Below are positions 54,355-60,976 of a stretch of DNA of 64,000 nt, piece after piece (the stretch's first letter is position 1; each line of letters starts with the position of its first letter). The notes below the pieces were generated by a model, which was given only the letters and a program-made list of their open reading frames with translations, was not told where the DNA came from and did no database searches. Position numbers and translations under genes: made by a program. Source of the stretch: Caldilineaceae bacterium (lineage in GTDB: Bacteria > Chloroflexota > Anaerolineae > Caldilineales > Caldilineaceae); NCBI GenBank assembly GCA_020634815.1, contig JACKBA010000019.1:62001-126000 (forward strand), in the 5' to 3' direction.

Positions 54355-55218
54355 CTATGTCGGTCGTTTTGCTTCGCCCAGCCACTTCACCATCTTCGGG
54401 TCACGGTGGTCGAAGAAACTGCTGGTCTTGGTGTCCAGCGTGGCAATCGCCGCCATCTCTTCCGGGGTCAGGTCGAAGTCGAAAATGTTGAAGTTTTCGG
54501 CAATTCGTTCCAGACGCACTGACTTCGGAATCGCCACCACCCCGCGTTGGGTCAGCCAGCGCAAGATGACCTGCGCTACGCTCTTGTGGTGGCTGTCCGC
54601 AATCGAACGCAGCAGCGCGTTCTCGAACATGTTGTTGCGGCCTTCGGCAAAGGGCCCCCACGACTCGATCTGCACGCCGTTTTCTGCCAGGAATGCCTGC
54701 GTCTCGATTTGCTGGCAGAAGGGATGCGTCTCGATCTGATTCACCGCCGGCGTCACCTGGTTGTGGACGATGAGGTCCATCACCCGGTCGGGGTGAAAGT
54801 TGCTGACGCCAATGGCGCGAATCCGGCCTTCCCGGTAGAGTTCCTCCATGGCGCGCCAGGAGCCGTAGACATCGCCGTAGGGCTGGTGGATCAAGTAGAG
54901 ATCCAGATAGTCCAGTTGCAGCCGCTGCATCGATCGCTCGAAGGCCTGCCGGGCGCGTTCGTAGCCGGCATCCTGAATCCACAGCTTGGTGGTGATGAAC
55001 AGCTCTTCTCGCGCCACACCGCTGCGTTTGATGGCGGCGCCGACGGCTGCTTCGTTGCCATAGGCCGCGGCCGTGTCGATCAGCCGGTAGCCGGCGCTGA
55101 TGGCGTCGACCACGCACCGTTCACACTCCTCGGCTTCGGGAATCTGAAAGACGCCGAAGCCGAGGATGGGCATTTCTACACCGTTATTCAAGTGTACTGT
55201 TGGGACGGTTGACATCAT
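54355..55218 (-). CDS. aldo/keto reductase (2,5-diketogluconate reductase-like)
   Basis: A 287-residue AKR from ATG 55218 (AGGAGA upstream); the frame extends upstream through a family A repeat, which is not coding. Motifs: VEMPILGFGVFQI, YRLIDTAAAYGNE (Asp, Tyr), FITTKLWI (Lys), YLIHQPYGD (His), GVSNFHPDRV and VAIPKSVRLERI. Related enzymes reduce 2,5-diketo-D-gluconate, methylglyoxal and other aldehydes. Confidence 0.92.
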   Translation of the reverse strand: MMSTVPTVHLNNGVEMPILGFGVFQIPEAEECERCVVDAISAGYRLIDTAAAYGNEAAVGAAIKRSGVAREELFITTKLWIQDAGYERARQAFERSMQRLQLDYLDLYLIHQPYGDVYGSWRAMEELYREGRIRAIGVSNFHPDRVMDLIVHNQVTPAVNQIETHPFCQQIETQAFLAENGVQIESWGPFAEGRNNMFENALLRSIADSHHKSVAQVILRWLTQRGVVAIPKSVRLERIAENFNIFDFDLTPEEMAAIATLDTKTSSFFDHRDPKMVKWLGEAKRPT

Positions 55219-55273
55219 TGTTCTCCTGTTTGTATCGTCCAGACGAGGTGGATTGCTCTGCTGGTAAACCCTG

Positions 55274-55373
55274 CCACGAAGCCTCAAAGAACGCAAAGGG
55301 GCACAAAGAAGTCTGGCGCCGGGCGTCGCCGGATGATTCTTTGTGCCTCTTGGTGCGCTTCTAGTCTTCGTGG
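55274..55373. repeat. inverted repeat, CACAAAG-type (family A)
   Basis: CCACGAAG (55274-55281) and CTTCGTGG (55366-55373) are the ends. Between them CAAAGAACGCAAAGGGGCAC and AAAGAA face TTCTTTGTGCCTCTTGGTGC. The centre (GGCGCCGGGCGTCGCCGG) is GC-rich. Separates two aldo/keto reductase genes. Confidence 0.8.
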
Positions 55374-55393
55374 TTTGCGTTTCAACCGGTCGC

Positions 55394-56362
55394 TCAATAG
55401 CGGTTGCCGACCACCGTGATTTGCGCCATAGCGTCGGCAATCTCGCCGAGATAGTCCGCCGTCAACTGGACGTTCACCGCGCCGATGTTCTCGTCGAGGC
55501 GTTCGAGCTTGCGCGTGCCGGGAATCGGCACGATCCACGGCTTCTGCGCCAGCAGCCAGGCCAGCGCCACCTGCGCCGGCGTGGCGCCCTTTTCCTTGCC
55601 GATGTGCTCCAGCAGGTCGATCACCACGCGGTTGGCCTTGATCGCATCCTGGGTGAAGCGCGGGTTGCGGCTGCGGATGTCGCTGCTGGCGTAGGTCGTG
55701 CTCTCGTCGATCTTGCCGGTCAGGTAGCCGCGGCCCAGCGGGCTGTAGGGCACGAGGCCGATGCCCAGTTCCTCACAGGCGGCCAGCACGCCGTTCTCTT
55801 CGATGGCGCGCCACCAGAGCGAGTACTCGCTTTGCAGCGCGGCGACTGGCTGCACGGCATGGGCGCGGCGGATCTGCTCGGCGCTGGCTTCGGAGAGGCC
55901 GAAGTGCTTGACCTTGCCTTCCCGGATCAAGTCCTGCACCGCGCCCGCCACATCTTCCATGGGCACGTTCGGGTCGGGCCGGTGCTGGTAGAAGAGATCG
56001 ATGACCTCGACGCGCAGCCGCTTGAGCGAGGCCTCGGCGACGCGCTTGATCTGCTCGGGCCGGCTGTCCAGCCCCACCGTCGGGTGCGGACCCTTATCGG
56101 GGTCGTGCTTGAAGCCAAACTTGGTGGCGATCACCACCTTGCCCTTGAAGGGTTCGAGCGCCTCGCCCACCAGCAACTCGTTGGTGAAGGGGCCGTAGAC
56201 CTCGGCCGTGTCAAAGAAGGTGATGCCCCGGTCGACCGAAGCGTGGAGAAAGTCGATCATCTCCTGCTTGTCGGTGGGCGTGTCGCCGAAGCTCATTCGC
56301 ATACAGCCCAGGCCGAGTGCCGAGACTGCCAGGTTGCTGTTGCCTAATACGCGCATTTGCAT
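55394..56362 (-). CDS. aldo/keto reductase (AKR)
   Basis: A 322-residue AKR (yeast YakC/AKR13-like by eye): LGLGCMRMSFGDTPTDKQ, Asp/Tyr in TFFDTAEVYGPF, Lys in VIATKFGFKH, His in FYQHRPDP, and PIPGTRKLERLDEN for cofactor. First gene of the minus-strand group opposite the AraC regulator, so probably the main target of that regulator. Confidence 0.92.
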   Translation of the reverse strand: MQMRVLGNSNLAVSALGLGCMRMSFGDTPTDKQEMIDFLHASVDRGITFFDTAEVYGPFTNELLVGEALEPFKGKVVIATKFGFKHDPDKGPHPTVGLDSRPEQIKRVAEASLKRLRVEVIDLFYQHRPDPNVPMEDVAGAVQDLIREGKVKHFGLSEASAEQIRRAHAVQPVAALQSEYSLWWRAIEENGVLAACEELGIGLVPYSPLGRGYLTGKIDESTTYASSDIRSRNPRFTQDAIKANRVVIDLLEHIGKEKGATPAQVALAWLLAQKPWIVPIPGTRKLERLDENIGAVNVQLTADYLGEIADAMAQITVVGNRY

Positions 56363-56725
56363 TGTCGTGCTCCTTGCTCGTGCTGTTTGAATGTGTGCCT
56401 GCCGGTGGCAGCGCGATTGAAGAGATGGACGGCCCGTTTTGCTTGCATGAAGGTGCGAATCAGTCCATCGATCGCCGATTCGCCACGATCTTCCCCGGCC
56501 GGGTTACGCTGCTGTGCGGCGTCGCGCTCGACCCGCAGCATCAGTTGGATTTGTGGAACCACTGTGAACCTCCCATACTTCTGCACTTCCCGCAGATCGC
56601 CTGTCGAACTGCGCGGCGTGTTCCTTGTCCTCGTTCCATTCTAGCGGGCAATGGCGCGGCGTGGTATGCTGTTTCTCCAGCATCCTTGAACAATCCTGCA
56701 AGTCTTGCGGAAAGGCGCGTAGCCA
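56363..56725. other. divergent intergenic region (363 bp)
   Basis: It lies between the AKR gene (minus) and the AraC gene (plus) and should carry both promoters. Short open frames exist on both strands but none has a ribosome site or a recognisable fold. No strong palindrome or repeat was seen. Confidence 0.5.
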
Positions 56726-57694
56726 ATGTGTGCAGCGATCACGACGAATCCAAGCGGCGGCGAGCAGGCGGCGCTCGAGGCTGCCAGAATGCGTTCCAGC
56801 CAGCATGAGTTGATCGAACGCATCGGCCGGGCCGTGCCCACGGACGGCGTGGCCGAGCCACTGAGCGGCGTGTTTCTGGCGCGTGTCTCGACGGCGGGCG
56901 AGCCAATGCACAGCGTGACCAGGCCATCCTTCTGCGTCATCGCACAGGGCAGCAAGGAAACGCTGCTGGGTGACAGCCGCTATCGCTATGACGCCGCGAC
57001 CTATCTGCTCACCACCCTGGAATTGCCGCGCGTCAGCCAGGTCCTGGAGGCATCGCCCGCACAGCCCTACCTCAGCTTTCGCCTGGTGCTCACACCGGAC
57101 GTGGTCCGTTCGGTTGTGATGGAAGCAGGGGACGCGGCGCCGGCCATCAACGGCAACGGCGACGAGCGCGCCATCGCCGTCAGCCCGTTGGATGCGGAGT
57201 TGTTGGATGCGGTGGTGCGGCTGGTCAGGCTCGTGGAGCGCCCCGAGGAAGCACGCGTCCTCAAGCCGCTCATTACGCGTGAGATTGTCTACCGGCTGCT
57301 GGAAGGCGAGCAGGGCGGCCGGCTGCGCCACATGGTCGTGCAGGAAGGCTACACGCCCCACATCGCCCGCGCCATCGAGCGCCTGCGCCGTGACTATGAC
57401 CAGCCGCTGCGCATGGAGCAGCTTGCCGGCGACCTGGGCATGAGCGTCTCCAGCTTCCATCACCGTTTCAAGGACGTGACGGCGATGAGCCCGTTGCAGT
57501 ATCAGAAGCGGATCCGGCTGCAAGAAGCGCGCAGGCTGATGCTGAATGAAGATTTCGATGCGGCAAGCGCGGCGTTCCGCGTCGGCTACCAGGACGCGTC
57601 CCATTTCAGCCGTGAGTATAAGGGGCTCTTCGGTTTCCCGCCCATGCGCGACGTGCAGCGGCTGCGCCAGACGACGATGGAAGCCGTCGGCTGA
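56726..57694 (+). CDS. AraC-family regulator with AraC_N domain
   Basis: A 322-residue regulator: an AraC_N-type cupin sensor (PSFCVIAQGSKETLLGDSRYRYDAATYLLTTLELP), a linker helix region, and two helix-turn-helix motifs (QLAGDLGMSVSSFHHRFKDVTAMSPLQYQK, ASAAFRVGYQDASHFSREYKGLFG). An internal ATG at 56789 is a possible alternative start. It is divergent from three AKR genes; the E. coli regulator YqhC, of the same general type, controls aldehyde reductases, which fits an aldehyde-stress role here. Confidence 0.9.
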   Translation: MCAAITTNPSGGEQAALEAARMRSSQHELIERIGRAVPTDGVAEPLSGVFLARVSTAGEPMHSVTRPSFCVIAQGSKETLLGDSRYRYDAATYLLTTLELPRVSQVLEASPAQPYLSFRLVLTPDVVRSVVMEAGDAAPAINGNGDERAIAVSPLDAELLDAVVRLVRLVERPEEARVLKPLITREIVYRLLEGEQGGRLRHMVVQEGYTPHIARAIERLRRDYDQPLRMEQLAGDLGMSVSSFHHRFKDVTAMSPLQYQKRIRLQEARRLMLNEDFDAASAAFRVGYQDASHFSREYKGLFGFPPMRDVQRLRQTTMEAVG

Positions 57695-57737
57695 TGACGC
57701 ATGACAAGGGAAGGCATCTACCGCAGGAGGTAGAATC

Positions 57738-58082
57738 ATGCTGAATATCGGTGCTATTGTCTGGGGCGTGCGCGACCTCCCGCGGGCAATTGCGTTCTGG
57801 AGCGCGGCGCTGGATTACAAACTGTCCAGAGCGCCGGATGTGGATTTTGCTATCCTCGTGCCCAAGGAAGGCGCCGGCATCCAACTGTCGCTGAATGCGG
57901 CGGTCACTTCGGACAAGCCCAAACGCCATCACCTCGACTTGTTTACCCATAACCAGGAACGTGAAGTCGCCCGGCTGCTGGAGCTTGGCGCAACCCGCGT
58001 GGCGTGGCGCTACGAGCCTGGCGCCGACTATGTGGTGCTGGCCGACCCGGATGGCAACACCTTTTGCGTCGTTGGAATATGA
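57738..58082 (+). CDS. VOC/glyoxalase-like protein
   Basis: A 114-residue single-domain vicinal-oxygen-chelate protein: LNIGAIVWGVRDLPRAIAFWSAALDY opens it, and LADPDGNTFCVVGI closes it. The usual first metal His is replaced (IVWGV), but HHLDLFTH is in the middle. It may be an antibiotic-resistance-type or lyase-type VOC protein. AGGAGG precedes the ATG. Followed after 3 nt by the GNAT-VOC fusion. Confidence 0.86.
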   Translation: MLNIGAIVWGVRDLPRAIAFWSAALDYKLSRAPDVDFAILVPKEGAGIQLSLNAAVTSDKPKRHHLDLFTHNQEREVARLLELGATRVAWRYEPGADYVVLADPDGNTFCVVGI

Positions 58083-58085
58083 ACC

Positions 58086-58976
58086 ATGAAACTTGTCTAT
58101 ATCACCGCCGCTGACGAGGATCTCGCCGTGCGCCTGGAGTGCGACCCGGCGCTGATGCGCCACATCGGCGGCCCGCGCCCCGAGGCGGATGTTCGCGCCG
58201 CCCACAAGCGTCGGCTGAAATTGATGACCAAGGGCGCGGCACAGATGTACAAGGTCGTAGACGACGACGCACAAGTGCTCGGCACGATCGGCATGTGGAA
58301 GATCGACTGGGAAGGGCCGCAGAGCTGGGGAATGGGCTGGTTCGTGCTGCCGGAGCACCAGGGCAGGGGCATCGCCACGGCGGCCGCACGGCTCCTGCTG
58401 GCGCAGGCGCGCGCCAACCCCGACGTGCGTTCCATCCACGCCTATCCTGCCGTGACCAACGCCGCTTCCAACGCGATCGCACGCAAGATCGGCATGGAGA
58501 ATCTGGGCCCGTTCGACAACGAAGGCTTTGCGGGCATCCTGCGCTGCAACAACTGGCGCATCGGTCTACACATGCAGCAATCCATCGCCCATATTGCGCT
58601 GGTGGTCAGGGAGTACGACGAGGCCATCGCATTCTTCTGCGACAAGCTCCATTTTTCATTGATCGAAGATACCTATCAGCCAGAGCAGGACAAGCGGTGG
58701 GTGCTTGTGGCGCCGCCCGGCTCATCCGGCACAACGTTGCTGCTGGCACGCGCGACCAGCACGGAGCAGTTGGCCAGCGTCGGCAACCAGACCGGCGGAC
58801 GCGTCTTTCTCTTTCTCGCCACCGATGACTTCTGGCGCGACTACAACGCGATGGTCGCCGCGGGTATCCGCTTTATCCGAGAACCAAAGCAAGCAGAGTA
58901 CGGCACGGTCGCCGTCTTCGAGGATCTCTATGGGAACCTCTGGGATCTCGTCCAGCCATCTAAACGTATCCACTAA
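58086..58976 (+). CDS. GNAT acetyltransferase fused to a VOC domain
   Basis: A 296-residue two-domain protein. Residues 1-160 form a GNAT acetyltransferase with the acetyl-CoA loop LPEHQGRGIATAAARLLL. Residues about 165-292 form a VOC/glyoxalase domain (SIAHIALVVREYDEAIAFFCDKLHF, then VAVFEDLYGNLWDLVQP with the C-terminal metal Glu replaced by Asp/Asn types). The two halves are joined in one frame with the sequence RIGLHMQQS between. A preceding single VOC gene suggests related substrates. Confidence 0.88.
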   Translation: MKLVYITAADEDLAVRLECDPALMRHIGGPRPEADVRAAHKRRLKLMTKGAAQMYKVVDDDAQVLGTIGMWKIDWEGPQSWGMGWFVLPEHQGRGIATAAARLLLAQARANPDVRSIHAYPAVTNAASNAIARKIGMENLGPFDNEGFAGILRCNNWRIGLHMQQSIAHIALVVREYDEAIAFFCDKLHFSLIEDTYQPEQDKRWVLVAPPGSSGTTLLLARATSTEQLASVGNQTGGRVFLFLATDDFWRDYNAMVAAGIRFIREPKQAEYGTVAVFEDLYGNLWDLVQPSKRIH

Positions 58977-58993
58977 ATCAGGGATAATCCACC

Positions 58994-60307
58994 ATGAATC
59001 CGATTCTACCCATCCAGCACTTTGTCCCCGACGTCGAGGCGCGGCAGTGGGCCGACGGCCGCCTCTACCTCTACGGTTCCTACGACATAAGCGGACGCAC
59101 CTCCTACTGTAGCTGGGAGTATCGCGTCTTCTCCTCGGCGGACCTGGTGCACTGGGAAGATCACGGGGAGAGCTTCCGCTCGGCGCCGCCGCACGCCAGC
59201 CTGGAGTGGACCGACGCACCGCTCTTTGCGCCGGACTGCATCTACCGCGACGGGCGCTACTATCTCTTCTTCTGCAACGCCGGCAACCGCGAGGGGGTAG
59301 CCAGCAGCCTGTCGCCCACCGGCCCATTCACCGATGCCGTGCCCATTGAGGGCGCCGACCGCGACGCCATCGACCCCGCTGCGCTGGTCGACGACGATGG
59401 CAGCGTCTACTACTACTGGGGCCAGTTTCACCTGCGTGGCGCCCGGCTGCGCCCCGATCTGGCCGCGATCGACCCCGACACGCTGCGCACCGACCTGCTC
59501 ACCGAGGCCGCCGACGGCTTCCACGAAGGCGCGTCGATCCGCAAGCGCGCCGGTCTCTACTACCTAATCTACGCCGACATCAGCCGCGGGCGGCCAACGT
59601 GCCTGGGCTATGCTACCAGCGCGGCGCCGCTTGGCCCCTTCACCAAACGCGGCGTCATCATCGACAACCTGGGCTGCGACCCGGAGACGTGGAACAACCA
59701 CGGCTCGATCGCCGAGTTCAACGGGCAGTGGTATGTCTTTTATCACCGCTCGTCGCAGGCCGGCCACTTCAACCGCCGCGTCTGCGTCGAGCCGATCCGT
59801 TTCAACGCCGACGGCACGATCGACGAGGTGGAGATGACGACGCAGGGCATCGACGGGCCGTTGCCGGCTACGCAGCCTGTCGAGGCTTGGCGCGCCTGCC
59901 TGCTCAACGGCCGCGTGCGCACCGCCGCCACCGGCCCCACGGAGCGTGACCCAGCGGTGCGCGAGTATCTGACCCAGATTCACGGCGGCGACTGGGCGGC
60001 CTTCAAGTACCTGGACTTCGACGCACAGCCCGTCGCATCCTTTCACGCCCGCGCCGGCAGCCTGGCCTACGGCGGCGTGATCGAGGTGCACCTGGACGCG
60101 CCCGACGGCGAGTTGATCGGCACGTGCCGCGTGCCGCGTACCGGCGGCTGGCAAAGGTGGGCGGAGGTGAGTTGTCCGGTCATGCCGGTGACCGGCGTGC
60201 GGGCGCTCTATCTCGTCTTCTGCGGCGCCGGCGATAAGTTCGTCATTCCGAAGTTCGACCCGGAGCGGCTCTTTGATCTGGAGAGTTTTTGGTTTGCGAC
60301 AGGGTGA
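58994..60307 (+). CDS. GH43 glycosidase with C-terminal CBM6-like domain
   Basis: A 437-residue inverting enzyme, probably beta-xylosidase or alpha-L-arabinofuranosidase. The five-blade propeller is residues about 1-300. FVPDVEARQW holds the likely base, AIDPAALVDDDG the pKa-modulating D127, and GFHEGASIRKR the acid E178. The C-terminal carbohydrate-binding domain (about 315-437) has YGGVIEVHLDAPDGELIGTC and GVRALYLVFCGAGDKF, the CBM6 pattern. It follows the GNAT-VOC gene by 17 bp. No signal peptide. Confidence 0.9.
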   Translation: MNPILPIQHFVPDVEARQWADGRLYLYGSYDISGRTSYCSWEYRVFSSADLVHWEDHGESFRSAPPHASLEWTDAPLFAPDCIYRDGRYYLFFCNAGNREGVASSLSPTGPFTDAVPIEGADRDAIDPAALVDDDGSVYYYWGQFHLRGARLRPDLAAIDPDTLRTDLLTEAADGFHEGASIRKRAGLYYLIYADISRGRPTCLGYATSAAPLGPFTKRGVIIDNLGCDPETWNNHGSIAEFNGQWYVFYHRSSQAGHFNRRVCVEPIRFNADGTIDEVEMTTQGIDGPLPATQPVEAWRACLLNGRVRTAATGPTERDPAVREYLTQIHGGDWAAFKYLDFDAQPVASFHARAGSLAYGGVIEVHLDAPDGELIGTCRVPRTGGWQRWAEVSCPVMPVTGVRALYLVFCGAGDKFVIPKFDPERLFDLESFWFATG

Positions 60308-60354
60308 CTCTGACCCCGCCGAGCACTGGGAAATTACACGCGACAAGTGCAAGA

Positions 60355-60387
60355 CGCTCCCCTGCCATGTGGAATCGGAGGGGAGCG
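60355..60387 (+). terminator. hairpin behind the GH43 gene
   Basis: CGCTCCCCT (60355-60363) and AGGGGAGCG (60379-60387) pair over 9 bp around a 15-nt loop, 48 nt after the GH43 stop. There is no U-run. Confidence 0.5.
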
Positions 60388-60455
60388 CCTTGACCATTAC
60401 GCCGAAACATGCCGGCATACCGTCGAACAAGCCACCGCTCTAGTGGTCGCTGCAC

Positions 60456-60566
60456 AGAGGAATTTTGTGGTATTCTGGTCTGCGCAGCAAGATTGAAGCA
60501 ACTTGTCGCGCGATGGGCTATGAGCCTGTGGTCATCTGCACGCCGGAGGAGTTGATGGAAGATTGA
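60456..60566 (+). pseudogene. short orphan coding fragment before the small antitoxin-like gene
   Basis: In frame with the TGA at 60564 reads LWYSGLRSKIEATCRAMGYEPVVICTPEELMED, protein-like but without an upstream start. It may be the C-terminus of the usual partner of the following gene, now truncated. Family not recognised. Confidence 0.35.
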
Positions 60567-60569
60567 ACC

Positions 60570-60767
60570 ATGTGGGAAGATCCAATTGTTGCCGAAGTGC
60601 GACGGGAACGCGCGGCGCATGCTGCGCAGTTCAATAACGATCTGTTGGCAATCTATCGCGATATCAAAGCTGAGGAGCAGAAAAGCAAGCGGAAGTTCGT
60701 CGCGTTTCCGCCCCGCCCCGTGTCCATCATTGTGAACACACCGGCTAAGGCTGTTCACAACAGTTAG
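60570..60767 (+). CDS. small conserved protein, probable antitoxin-like partner
   Basis: A 65-residue charged protein (MWEDPIVAEVRRERAAHAAQ, NNDLLAIYRDIKAEEQKSKRK, FVAFPPRP). I recognise the MWEDPIVxEVRxxRExxA type as a common orphan small protein near toxin genes in Chloroflexota and cyanobacteria. It begins 3 nt after the stop of the fragment before it. The last dozen residues (NTPAKAVHNS) look like run-on. Function unproven. Confidence 0.65.
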   Translation: MWEDPIVAEVRRERAAHAAQFNNDLLAIYRDIKAEEQKSKRKFVAFPPRPVSIIVNTPAKAVHNS

Positions 60768-60807
60768 CTGCTGCGCTCCGCATCCGCCGGCCTCCGAGCG
60801 CCCGAAT

Positions 60808-60915
60808 CTGCGTGTTATCTACCTGGTTTTGCGTGGCGCCGGCGACAAGTTGGTGAGCCCAAACTTTAACCCAGAGGGCTGTATGATCTGGAGAGTTTTG
60901 GTTTGCGGCGGGGTG
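60808..60915 (+). pseudogene. remnant copy of the GH43 3' end
   Basis: LRVIYLVLRGAGDKLVSPNFNPEG, then after a one-base frame change YDLESFGLRRGD, repeats the end of the GH43 protein (VRALYLVFCGAGDKFVIPKFDPERLFDLESFWFATG). DNA identity is high around GATCTGGAGAGTTTTGGTTT. It is thus the tail of a second CBM6/GH43 gene, or of a duplicated end, now separated by the small gene. Confidence 0.7.
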
Positions 60916-60976
60916 ATTGGCGGGAGTGCGACCTAAACATTGCGCCCCCATCCTTCAGCCGGGGATACATCATGGT

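Noticed and set aside
56344..56586. 80-codon minus-strand frame before the AKR gene
   Set aside because: It overlaps the AKR start, has no ribosome site and no recognisable fold.
56504..57739. 411-codon open frame antisense to the AraC gene
   Set aside because: Shadow of the AraC frame; it would also run through the divergent promoter region.
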